Source: Desulfotignum sp032250905 (lineage in GTDB: Bacteria; Desulfobacterota; Desulfobacteria; Desulfobacterales; Desulfobacteraceae). From it: a stretch of DNA of 22,891 nt. Within the stretch, counting starts at the first letter, position 1; every line of letters begins with the position of its first letter. The stretch spans positions 1-22,891 of the forward strand of contig JAVVEQ010000051.1 of assembly GCA_032250905.1 (NCBI GenBank), read 5' to 3'. Below, piece after piece: positions 15,907 to 22,891 of this stretch. The translations under genes were made by a program, and so were the position numbers. Below the pieces are notes generated by a model that was not told the DNA's origin, made no database searches, and worked only from the letters and a program-made list of their open reading frames with translations.

Positions 15907-17529
15907 ATGTATAATTCAGACAGCTTCATCGCCCTGAAAAAACACGCCGTCCGGATGAACACGCCGGAATTTCATTTAAAACACCTGATCCGGGACCCCC
16001 ACCGTCTGGCCGGTTTTTCCCTGAACATTCCCGGTTTCTTTTATGATTTTTCCCGTCAGCGGATAGATCCGGTTGTCAGACAGACATTAAACGATCTGGC
16101 TAAAGACACCGGCGCCAAAGAGATGTTTGCCAAAATGGCGGCCGGAAAACAGGTCAATCCCACGGAAAACCGGGCCGCACTGCATACCGCCGCCCGGGGA
16201 TTTCTGGATGCAGGCCTGAAGCCGGACGACCCGCAGATTCTCAGCGATATCCAGACCGTAGCCAGCAATATCCGCACCTTTGCCTCTGATATTCACGGCC
16301 GGCGCATCACCGGCACCCGGGGAAAGGCATTCACAGATGCCGTCGTCGTCGGCATCGGCGGATCATATCTCGGATGTGAATTTGTTTACCACGCGCTCAA
16401 AGCCACCCACCATCCCATACCCGGCACCCGGCACCTGGCGCTCCATTTCCTGTCCAACGTGGACATCGACAACTTCGGCCGGATCACCTCCCGGATCGAT
16501 CCAGAGACCTGCCTGTGGATCATTGTCTCCAAATCTTTTACCACTACGGAAACCATGGCCAACCTGGCCCAGGTCCAGGCGTTTCTCAAGCGGCACCGGC
16601 TCAATCCCGAAGATCACCTGGTGACCATCACCGCCAAAGGCAGCCCGGGGGATGACCCGTCCAATCCGGTCCTGGCCTGTTTTCACATGTTTGATTTCAT
16701 CGGCGGACGGTATTCTGTCACATCCGCAGTGGGCGGGGTCCCGTTAAGCCTGGCATTCGGTTATGAGACCTTTGAACAGTTTCTGTCCGGGTGCGCCCGG
16801 ATGGACCGCCATGCCCTGGATGCACCGGTTGAAGAAAACATCCCTCTGACAGCGGCTTTGATCAGCATCTGGAACGTTCAGGTACTGGGATACGCCGCCC
16901 AGGCGGTCATCCCCTATTCCAGCGCCCTGTCAAAGCTGGCCCCCCATTTTCAGCAGATTTATATGGAAAGCCTTGGCAAAGGCGTGGACACTGAGGGCAA
17001 TCCCCTGCCCTGCCCGGCCGGCAGCATCATTTTTGGAGAACCCGGCACCAATGCCCAGCATTCATTTTTTCAACTGGCCCACCAGGGCCCGGCCTTTCCC
17101 GTCGAATTCATCGGGGTGCTCAAACCCGGGTACACCGGAGACCAGATCACATCCAGGGGGGTTTACAACCACCAGGAACTGTGGGCCAATCTCATTGCCC
17201 AGACACAGGCGCTGGCAGAAGGCCGGAGCCATGTCCTGGCAGCCAGAAGCTTTTCCGGAAACCGGCCGTCATCTCTGGTGGTGATTCCCGACCTGTCTGC
17301 AGAAATCATCGGCATGCTGCTGTCTTTTTATGAAGCGCGCACCGTTTTTGAAGGATTTGTCCTGAATGTCAACCCTTTTGACCAGTTCGGGGTGGAACTG
17401 GGCAAAACACTGGCATCCGGTATCCGCCGCCAGATGGCAGACCGGAACAGCAGAAACGCATCAGGCGCCCCCCCGGACACGACAACGGCATTTTACCTGA
17501 ATGCCCTTTATACCGGTCGAATCGATTAA
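15907..17529 (+). CDS. pgi: Glucose-6-phosphate isomerase
   Basis: Pgi interconverts glucose-6-phosphate and fructose-6-phosphate. The 540-residue product matches the long bacterial form: ENRAALHTAAR near residue 87, VVGIGGSYLGCEF (147-159), the phosphate-binding VSKSFTTTETMAN and the signature EPGTNAQHSFFQLAHQGP, which includes the active-site His region. A frame extending upstream to 15748 exists, but an AAAGGA site at 15890-15895 places the start at ATG 15907, or at GTG 15904 with even better spacing. It is divergent from the beta-helix/glmM pair, and the A+T-rich 15770-15890 region probably contains both promoters. The product fructose-6-phosphate is the precursor of the amino sugars handled by its neighbours. 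Confidence 0.95.
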   Translation: MYNSDSFIALKKHAVRMNTPEFHLKHLIRDPHRLAGFSLNIPGFFYDFSRQRIDPVVRQTLNDLAKDTGAKEMFAKMAAGKQVNPTENRAALHTAARGFLDAGLKPDDPQILSDIQTVASNIRTFASDIHGRRITGTRGKAFTDAVVVGIGGSYLGCEFVYHALKATHHPIPGTRHLALHFLSNVDIDNFGRITSRIDPETCLWIIVSKSFTTTETMANLAQVQAFLKRHRLNPEDHLVTITAKGSPGDDPSNPVLACFHMFDFIGGRYSVTSAVGGVPLSLAFGYETFEQFLSGCARMDRHALDAPVEENIPLTAALISIWNVQVLGYAAQAVIPYSSALSKLAPHFQQIYMESLGKGVDTEGNPLPCPAGSIIFGEPGTNAQHSFFQLAHQGPAFPVEFIGVLKPGYTGDQITSRGVYNHQELWANLIAQTQALAEGRSHVLAARSFSGNRPSSLVVIPDLSAEIIGMLLSFYEARTVFEGFVLNVNPFDQFGVELGKTLASGIRRQMADRNSRNASGAPPDTTTAFYLNALYTGRID

Positions 17530-17540
17530 AAACGCTGAAC

Positions 17541-18548
17541 CTAGCAGAACCGGTAAATGGATGCCCCCCAGGTCAGGCCGGCACCCAGTCCCACAAACAA
17601 TACGGTGTCACCGGGCTTGCCCACCCGTTCCTGGGTGATCGCTTCGTGCAGGGCCAGCGGAATGCTGGCCGCCGTGGTGTTGCCGTATTTTTCGATATTA
17701 TGGAATATTTTGGACGGCGCCAGTTTCATGAACTGGCCGTACGCCTCATTGATCCGCTTGTTGGCCTGGTGCGGCACCACCAGGTCAATCTCTTCCAGGG
17801 TAATTTCCGCTTTTTCCAGGGCTTCTTTCGTGACCATGGGCAGCATCCTCACCGCTTTCTTGAAAATGGCCGGGCCGTCCATCACCGGATAGTATCTGGG
17901 ATCATCCAGGGGTACTTCCGGAGGTAACCGCTGGATCAACCGGGATGCCGGCAGTTCGGTCATCAGGGAATCCGCATGGTTCCCGTCTGCATGCAGGGCA
18001 GATGCCAGCAACCCCGTCTTTTCATCACTGTCAATTCCTTCCAGACAGACGGCGGCAGCCCCGTCTCCGAAAATCACGGTCACATCGCGTCCCCTTGTGG
18101 ATTTGTCCAGTCCGGAGGAATGCACTTCGCCGCCCACCAGCAGAATCCGGTTGGCCAGGCCGGACTTGATATAGGCGTCCGCCGTGGCAAGGCCATACAG
18201 AAATCCGGTACACTGCTGCCGGATGTCCAGCACCGGGGTTTTGTCCAGACCCAGTTTGGCGGCCATCAGGCATCCGGATCCCGGAAACATGATATCCGGA
18301 CTCAGGGTGGCAAAAATGATAAAATCCAGATCTTGTGCCGCCCATCCGGCATCATCCAGTGCCATCCGGGCGGCTTCGGCTCCCAGGTCGGAGGCCCCGC
18401 ACTCTTCATTGATCCAGTACCGCTGCTTGATCCCGGTTCGCTGACGGATCCATGCATCCGAGGTCTCCATGATTTTTTCAAGGTCGTGGTTGGTCACCAC
18501 ATGGGGCGGGACATACATGCCGGTGCCGCGTATCGAGGAATTTTTCAT
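17541..18548 (-). CDS. fabH: Beta-ketoacyl-ACP synthase III
   Basis: FabH starts fatty-acid synthesis by condensing an acyl-CoA with malonyl-ACP. The 335-residue product carries the thiolase-fold triad at its expected spacing: Cys113 in RQQCTGFLYG, His260 in VPHQANKRI and Asn290 in EKYGNTTAASIP (E. coli: Cys112, His244, Asn274). The 15-residue excess before the His comes from an insert around residues 195-225. IFGDGAAAV and the C-terminal GLGAGLTWGA complete the family pattern. ATG 18548 has AAGGA six bases upstream. No other fab genes or acyl carrier protein gene lie nearby, so this isolated copy could be a specialised synthase rather than the housekeeping FabH. It ends 11 bases from pgi, tail-to-tail. 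Confidence 0.9.
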   Translation of the reverse strand: MKNSSIRGTGMYVPPHVVTNHDLEKIMETSDAWIRQRTGIKQRYWINEECGASDLGAEAARMALDDAGWAAQDLDFIIFATLSPDIMFPGSGCLMAAKLGLDKTPVLDIRQQCTGFLYGLATADAYIKSGLANRILLVGGEVHSSGLDKSTRGRDVTVIFGDGAAAVCLEGIDSDEKTGLLASALHADGNHADSLMTELPASRLIQRLPPEVPLDDPRYYPVMDGPAIFKKAVRMLPMVTKEALEKAEITLEEIDLVVPHQANKRINEAYGQFMKLAPSKIFHNIEKYGNTTAASIPLALHEAITQERVGKPGDTVLFVGLGAGLTWGASIYRFC

Positions 18549-18848
18549 CGGTTTTCCTTAAATTTAGTTCGCCTGCCGTTGTTCATAGAAATATTGTTTT
18601 TCCATTTTTTTTATAACAGGAATACAGAATTCACAATTCAGGCGTTATAATATTAATTTATTTTTAAAGCAACCCGATAAAACATCCTGTCTCACATGAA
18701 AAATTCTTTGACAGATGTCCATATTAATTCTTTACTTCACCAGGGATTTTACATATAGATTTGTTTAGTTTCGCCCGGTGATTGGTTGGTTCTGTTTTTA
18801 AACCCGGGATCAATGAATCGTTAACCTTTTTCAGATTCAGGAGGTACT
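18549..18848 (+). other. Divergent intergenic region between fabH and livK
   Basis: This 300-base A+T-rich region holds a plausible plus-strand promoter for livK (18708-18736) and a weaker minus-strand candidate for fabH: TTGTGA (18636-18631) and TATAAA (18615-18610), with a short 15-base spacer. A second overlapping plus-strand option is TTTACT 18731 to TATAGA 18754 with 17 bases between. The livK leader would be about 100 bases or less. No ORF, structured RNA or repeat was recognised. Confidence 0.55.
18708..18736 (+). promoter_or_regulatory. Candidate sigma-70 promoter for livKHM
   Basis: A perfect -35 TTGACA (18708-18713) is 17 bases from TTTACT (18731-18736), which matches the -10 consensus at four positions. 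It is the best-scoring pair by eye upstream of livK. Confidence 0.42.
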
Positions 18849-20024
18849 ATGAGGAAAATTGCTGTTCTAACGGTGGTGGCTTTTTGCACGGCCATGATGT
18901 TCTCTTCTCTGGCACTGGGTGCCAGAAAAACCATTATCAAAATCGGTGTCAACGCCCCGCTGACAGGAGATATTCCCAAAGTTGGTGAAGGTACCAAATA
19001 CGCGGCCCAGATGTGGCTGGAAGATATCGAGAAAGCCGGGGGCCTGGATGTCGGCGGTAAAAAATACGAAGTGAAACTGGTTATCGAAGACAATGAATCC
19101 AAGGCGGAATCCGCTGTCAAGGCCAACACCAAGATGATTACCCAGGATGACGTGCTGGCAATTGTCGGACCTCAATCCTCCAAACAGGCCGTGCCGGCCG
19201 GAGAAGTGGCCAACAAGTACAAAACCGTGATGATCAGCCCCTGGTCCACCAACCCCAACACCACTTTGGATCGCCCCTATGTGTTCCGGGGCTGTTTCCT
19301 GGATCCGTTCCAGGGACCGGTGGTGGCCAATTTCATCACCGATGAATTCGGATTCACCAAAGCGGCAGTACTGTATGATGTGGCCTCCGACTATCCCAAA
19401 GGCCTGGCTGAAGTGTTCAAGCAGGCTTGGGAAGAGAAACACGGCCCCGGCAGTGTGGTGGCCTATGAAAGCTTTACCACCAAGGACACCGATTTTTCCT
19501 CCCAGCTCACTAAAATTGTAAAATCTGGGGCCGAGGTCCTGTTTACCCCCCAGTATTACAATGAAGTGCCCCTGATCGTCAGTCAGGCCAAAAACCTGGG
19601 ATGGACCGGTCCTATTGTGGGATCAGACTCCTGGGGATCGGCGGAAACCATTGAATTGTGCGGAGAAGACTGTTACGGCCTGTTTTTCTCCTCCCATTAC
19701 GCGGCAGCCGGTGCCAAAGGCGCCACCAAGGCCTTTATCGATCGGTACGAAAAAACGTACGGATATATCCCCGATGACGTGGCTGCCCTGACCTGGGATG
19801 CGCTGCGCCTGGCCCAGCAGGCCATTCAGGATACCGGTGAACTTACCGGAAAAATCGAAAAAGACCGTGAAGCTGTGAGAGACGCCCTGGCCCGCATCAA
19901 GGATTTTGACGGCATCACCGGTCAAATGACCTTCACCGAAGAAGGCGATCCCATCAAATGTGCGGTCATCGTCAAAATCAACAATCAGGGAGAATATGAA
20001 TTCTACGGCTCCAGCTGTCCCTGA
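18849..20024 (+). CDS. livK: Branched-chain amino-acid-type ABC transporter, periplasmic binding protein
   Basis: The 391-residue product starts with a signal peptide (MRKIAVLTVVAFCTAMMFSS, cleavage probably after ALGA), followed by IKIGVNAPLTGDIPKVGEG, the characteristic opening of the Leu/Ile/Val binding family. Further marks are LVIEDNESKAESAV, AIVGPQSSKQAVPAGEVAN and the C-terminal ITGQMTFTEEGDP. It would capture the substrate in the periplasm and hand it to LivH/LivM. The substrate may be Leu/Ile/Val, but homologues also bind amides, urea or other small compounds. A very strong AGGAGGT site precedes ATG 18849. It heads the livKHM operon and is followed by a stable hairpin that may raise its expression relative to the membrane genes. 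Confidence 0.93.
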   Translation: MRKIAVLTVVAFCTAMMFSSLALGARKTIIKIGVNAPLTGDIPKVGEGTKYAAQMWLEDIEKAGGLDVGGKKYEVKLVIEDNESKAESAVKANTKMITQDDVLAIVGPQSSKQAVPAGEVANKYKTVMISPWSTNPNTTLDRPYVFRGCFLDPFQGPVVANFITDEFGFTKAAVLYDVASDYPKGLAEVFKQAWEEKHGPGSVVAYESFTTKDTDFSSQLTKIVKSGAEVLFTPQYYNEVPLIVSQAKNLGWTGPIVGSDSWGSAETIELCGEDCYGLFFSSHYAAAGAKGATKAFIDRYEKTYGYIPDDVAALTWDALRLAQQAIQDTGELTGKIEKDREAVRDALARIKDFDGITGQMTFTEEGDPIKCAVIVKINNQGEYEFYGSSCP

Positions 20025-20058
20025 TTTGTGACGCCCTTATCAGTCAAAACTGTGTCAG

Positions 20059-20092
20059 CATTGCTGCAGGCCCGCCCGGGTCTGCAGCAATG
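20059..20092 (+). promoter_or_regulatory. Intercistronic stem-loop between livK and livH
   Basis: Arms 20059-20073 and 20078-20092 form a 15-bp stem (including one G-U pair) with a GCCC loop. No T-run follows, so it is not a standard terminator. Such hairpins after binding-protein genes commonly protect the upstream mRNA from 3' exonucleases; that function here is inferred. Confidence 0.6.
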
Positions 20093-20116
20093 ATCCAATT
20101 CAACAGGAGTCGGTGA

Positions 20117-21052
20117 ATGGAACCTTTGATAGAATCCTTTTATTATATCCTTCAAAACATTATCAATGCCCTGCAGCGGGGCAGTTTTTATGCCGTGATC
20201 TCCATTGGATACTCCATGGTTTATGGGGTATTGATGCTGTTCAACTTTGCCCATGGCGATATTTTCATGGTGGGAACCTATATTGGTTTTGGCATTGCCA
20301 CCGTGTTTCTGGCTACATTGACCGGACTGGTACCCCCGCCCCTGATTTTTCTGGCCACTGTGTTGGTGACCATGTTTCTGGCATCCTGGATCGGTGTTTT
20401 TGTGGAAGTGGCCGGATACCGGCCCCTGCGCCAGGCTCCCCGGGCATCCGCCGCCATCACCGGGCTGATGATCGGCATCATCTTTGAAACCGGTATCCTG
20501 ATCATGCTGGGTGCCAAACGGTTGAGCTTCCCGCCGCTGATGGAAACCGTCAATTACCATATCGGCGGCATCTATATCACCAATGTCAAGGCCATGATCA
20601 TCATCCTTTCCCTGCTGCTCATGCTGGCATTGCACGCCTTTATCCAGAAAACAAAATGGGGCATGGCCATGCGGGCCATGTCATACGATTTTCTGGCCGT
20701 CCCCCTGATGGGGGTTTCCATCAACATCATCGCCCCTCTGACCTTTGCCGTGGGTGCCGGACTGGCCTCTGTGGCCGGCATTCTGTATGGCCAGGCATAC
20801 CCGATTCTGGATCCGTACATGGGGGTGCTGCTGGGATGGAAAGCCTTTGTGGCCGCCATTCTGGGAGGCCGCGGTTCCATCAAGGGAGCGGCGCTGGCCG
20901 GATACCTGCTGGGCTTTATAGAAATTTTCGTAGCCACGATTTTTCCATCCACCCTGCGGGATCTCATCGCCTATTCCATTATCCTGATCATCCTGACCTT
21001 CCGGCCCAGGGGATTTTTCGGAATGGAGCACAGTACCAAACTGCGGCTTTAA
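20117..21052 (+). CDS. livH: Branched-chain amino-acid-type ABC transporter permease LivH
   Basis: The 311-residue product is a polytopic inner-membrane protein of normal LivH length (E. coli 308). It has the family opening NALQRGSFYAVISIGYSMVY followed by GVLMLFNFAHGDIFMVGTYI, and the conserved C-terminal FVAAILGGRGSIKGAALAGY, which includes the cytoplasmic coupling loop to the ATPases. About eight membrane spans can be drawn. With LivM it forms the transport pathway. ATG 20117 has AGGAG eight bases upstream. The 92-base gap after livK contains the stem-loop; livM follows after 31 bases. Confidence 0.94.
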   Translation: MEPLIESFYYILQNIINALQRGSFYAVISIGYSMVYGVLMLFNFAHGDIFMVGTYIGFGIATVFLATLTGLVPPPLIFLATVLVTMFLASWIGVFVEVAGYRPLRQAPRASAAITGLMIGIIFETGILIMLGAKRLSFPPLMETVNYHIGGIYITNVKAMIIILSLLLMLALHAFIQKTKWGMAMRAMSYDFLAVPLMGVSINIIAPLTFAVGAGLASVAGILYGQAYPILDPYMGVLLGWKAFVAAILGGRGSIKGAALAGYLLGFIEIFVATIFPSTLRDLIAYSIILIILTFRPRGFFGMEHSTKLRL

Positions 21053-21083
21053 TCTCTTGACCTGACACACACAGGAACGTCAA

Positions 21084-22364
21084 ATGGGAATTGTAAAAAA
21101 ATTTCGACAAGTGTTTTCGACTGTCCCTATGCTGGGCTGGTTTCTGGGCACTCTCACAGCGGTGCTGATAGAATATTTCTGGGGATACGATTATATCTCA
21201 TATTATCTGGGCCTGCCCAAGATCCCGGTATTGTTCGGGGCGCTGATCATGCTGAAGGAGCCGTTGATGATCCCCGGAGCCCTGGCCTACGACGTGGTTG
21301 TCTACGTGATTCCGGTGCTGGCTGTGGCAAAACTGACCAGTCCCCTCACCAACCGGGGGGCCGCGCTGCTGGAAAAACTGCCGCTGTGGCTCTCGGCCCT
21401 GCTGCACCTGGTGTTTTTGTATGCGGTCCTTCACCTGTGGGCCGGCATCAACGACTACCGGGTCCTGGTGGTCAAACTCTCCCTGATATCCATCATTTTG
21501 ACGGTGAGCATCAATGTCATCAACGGGTACCAGGGAGAATTTTCATGCTCCCATCCCGGGTTCATGGCCTTAGGGGCATATGTCTCCTCGATTCTGACAC
21601 TGGTGCTGTTTGCCGACGATAAAATTTTCGGAGCGTCCCTGCTGCCGCCGGCGATGGCCCCGTATCTGTTTCCCCTGGTACTGCTCATCGGCGGTGCTGC
21701 CGCGGCCATCGGTTCCCTGGCTGTGGCCATTCCCTCCTTCCGGACCCGGGGCGATTATCTGGCCATCATTTCTCTGGCTTTCATGTTCATTGTCAAATCC
21801 GCCATTGAAAACCTGCATGTCATCGGCGGGGCAAGGGGCATGGGGGGCCAGCCGGATCTGGCCCCCCTGCCCGTGATTTTCATCTGGACCCTGCTGTGCA
21901 TCTGGATCATTCACAATTTTGTAACCTCCATTTACGGTAAGGCGTTGAACACGGTGAGAGACGATGAGGCGGCAGCGGAATCCATGACCATTAAAACCCG
22001 CAAAACAAAAATGACCGCGTTCATGTTCGGCGCGTTCTGGGCCGGAATCGCCGGCGGACTGTTCGCCCATGTGATTACCTATATCAACCCGGGCATGTTC
22101 AGCATCAACCGGCTGGCGGAAATTCTGGCCATGGTCTACTTCGGCGGGCTCAACTCCATTCTGGGATCCATTGTGGGGGCGGTGAGCATCAACGTCCTGG
22201 GTGAAGCCCTGCGGCCCCTGGAACTCTTCAAATGGATCATCATTCCTTTGATTCTGATCTTTGTCATGATCTTCCGACCTTACGGACTGATTTCGTTTAC
22301 GGAAATCAACACCAGAAAACTGCTGGAAGCCAAACATAAAAGCAAACAAGGAGTGACTTCATGA
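21084..22364 (+). CDS. livM: Branched-chain amino-acid-type ABC transporter permease LivM
   Basis: The 426-residue product matches LivM length (E. coli 425), with an N-terminal extension of extra membrane spans (residues 1-130) before the conserved core. The core has SINVINGYQGEFSCSHPGFM, then AIPSFRTRGDYLAIISLAFM, then ALNTVRDDEAAAESMTIKTR, and near the end MVYFGGLNSILGSIVGAV. It is the second membrane subunit. ATG 21084 has AGGAA six bases upstream. The stop codon TGA (22362-22364) overlaps the ATG of the next gene and ends exactly where the group II intron begins, so this coding sequence remains intact. Confidence 0.94.
   Translation: MGIVKKFRQVFSTVPMLGWFLGTLTAVLIEYFWGYDYISYYLGLPKIPVLFGALIMLKEPLMIPGALAYDVVVYVIPVLAVAKLTSPLTNRGAALLEKLPLWLSALLHLVFLYAVLHLWAGINDYRVLVVKLSLISIILTVSINVINGYQGEFSCSHPGFMALGAYVSSILTLVLFADDKIFGASLLPPAMAPYLFPLVLLIGGAAAAIGSLAVAIPSFRTRGDYLAIISLAFMFIVKSAIENLHVIGGARGMGGQPDLAPLPVIFIWTLLCIWIIHNFVTSIYGKALNTVRDDEAAAESMTIKTRKTKMTAFMFGAFWAGIAGGLFAHVITYINPGMFSINRLAEILAMVYFGGLNSILGSIVGAVSINVLGEALRPLELFKWIIIPLILIFVMIFRPYGLISFTEINTRKLLEAKHKSKQGVTS
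22361..22364 (+). other. livG: Start codon of the next liv gene (expected livG), split by the intron
   Basis: ATG 22361, overlapping the livM stop as ATGA, has a good AAGGAG site at 22348-22353 with seven bases of spacing. In the usual livKHMGF order this would be livG, the first ATPase. Only ATG plus one base of the next codon precedes the intron boundary. Read without splicing, the frame runs only 33 codons into the intron and stops at 22460-22462. The gene name is inferred from operon order; the body lies outside the window. Confidence 0.6.
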
Positions 22365-22891
22365 GTGCGCCAGGCAAAGCTGGTAATTTCTTGTCGGTTA
22401 AAGTCCGACATAGTCAAAGGTTAGCCACCGGGCTATCACCAAGGGTGCATTTGTGGCGGTAACAAAGCAAATGAAGCCACCTGCAGGGATGTGCCAGACC
22501 GCAACGCAAGTGAAGGTATTGAGCTCCGAAATTTTCAACATTGAAGAGGCCGACGGTTTTCATGAACCGGAAGGCAGTACAAGCTGCGCTGTAAAGGCAA
22601 GGTGTGGTTTGCTCTTCCGGAGTCGGAGGCCGTGGTATGGTACAGAAAGGAAATTATCGGAACCTGGGAGACCCGTGCAGTTTCTGCGCAAGCAGATACC
22701 TGGAAACAATCTGAAGAGGAGAGGATTCAGGGATGACTGTACGGGAGTCGGACTAATTCATAGTAGAGGAGTAGCAGGGGTAATGCCTTGTGAGGATATG
22801 ATCCACTCGAAGGGATTAGCGTTTATATGAAACACCGTCATCTTTAAGGACACACTTCACCACTGGCTTTGTTTGTCTGCAAAGTCCATGA
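22365..22891 (+). mobile_element. Group II intron, 5' part (domain I onward; truncated by window edge)
   Basis: The sequence begins GTGCGC, the group II intron 5' consensus GUGYG, immediately after the livM/livG ATGA. It lacks coding character and is rich in short paired elements, for example TGTCGG/CCGACA (22392-22410) and TAGCC/GGCTA shortly after. A loop closed by CGG/CCG holds TCATGAA at 22560-22566 (intron positions 196-202), exactly complementary to the last seven exon bases TTCATGA (22358-22364): an EBS1-IBS1 pair. A weaker EBS2 candidate is GCTCC (22523-22527) against GGAGT (22350-22354). About 530 bases without a reverse transcriptase frame is the length expected for domains I-III, with the protein encoded beyond the window. 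The 3' end and domains V/VI are not visible, so class and activity are unknown. Confidence 0.8.

Noticed and set aside
20059..20092. livK-livH hairpin considered as an intrinsic terminator
   Set aside because: No T-run follows the stem, and livH lies 25 bases further with its own ribosome site in the same operon.
22453..22830. 125-codon open frame on the plus strand
   Set aside because: It lies wholly within the structured 5' part of the group II intron, has no ribosome site, and contains no recognisable domain; the EBS1 loop falls inside it. It is most likely a chance frame in intron RNA.

Overview
The window (22,891 bases, moderate G+C) is chromosomal DNA from a Gram-negative bacterium. 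An outer-membrane TolC-type channel, a periplasmic-binding-protein transporter, the DXP isoprenoid route and the family variants seen here suggest a Desulfobacteraceae-like sulfate reducer (Desulfobacterota). That placement rests on overall resemblance and was not tested by a search. Most of the window is ordinary housekeeping DNA with tightly packed, often overlapping genes.

Layout. Bases 1-1577 (minus strand): a TolC-family outer-membrane gene with its own promoter, followed downstream by the 5' part of an unknown gene cut by the window edge. 1697-4639 (plus): purC, a ParB-N-like protein and a spore-photoproduct-lyase-like radical SAM protein, overlapping by 14 and 4 bases and so probably one translationally coupled operon. 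4640-4716: candidate back-to-back terminators. 4715-12109 (minus): xseA-xseB-ispA-dxs-tlyA, a classic cluster (exonuclease VII, prenyl diphosphate synthase, DXP synthase, rRNA methyltransferase), then an EF-G-like GTPase. 12418-13119 (plus): a BI-1/YccA-family membrane protein with its own promoter, closed by a perfect 15-bp palindromic terminator shared with the convergent glmM. 13195-15758 (minus): a GlmU-like left-handed beta-helix protein followed by glmM. 15907-17529 (plus): pgi, divergent from the beta-helix gene. 17541-18548 (minus): fabH, tail-to-tail with pgi. 18849-22364 (plus): livK-livH-livM, a branched-chain amino-acid-type ABC importer.

The most notable feature is at the right end. 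Directly after the ATGA that ends livM and begins the next gene (expected livG), the DNA changes to a sequence starting GTGCGC that has the marks of a group II intron. A hairpin loop at 22560-22566 is exactly complementary to the seven exon bases just before the junction (22358-22364), as expected for an EBS1-IBS1 pair. The intron therefore splits the next gene after its start codon plus one base. It runs out of the window before its reverse transcriptase, domains V/VI and 3' exon, so splicing ability and the identity of livG cannot be confirmed here.

Working together: pgi, glmM and the beta-helix protein sit around fructose-6-phosphate and UDP-GlcNAc supply; dxs and ispA feed isoprenoid synthesis; livKHM imports branched-chain amino acids or related substrates. 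The pair at 2571-4639 (ParB-like plus SPL-like) is the least understood cellular module. No tRNA, rRNA, CRISPR array or insertion sequence was seen.
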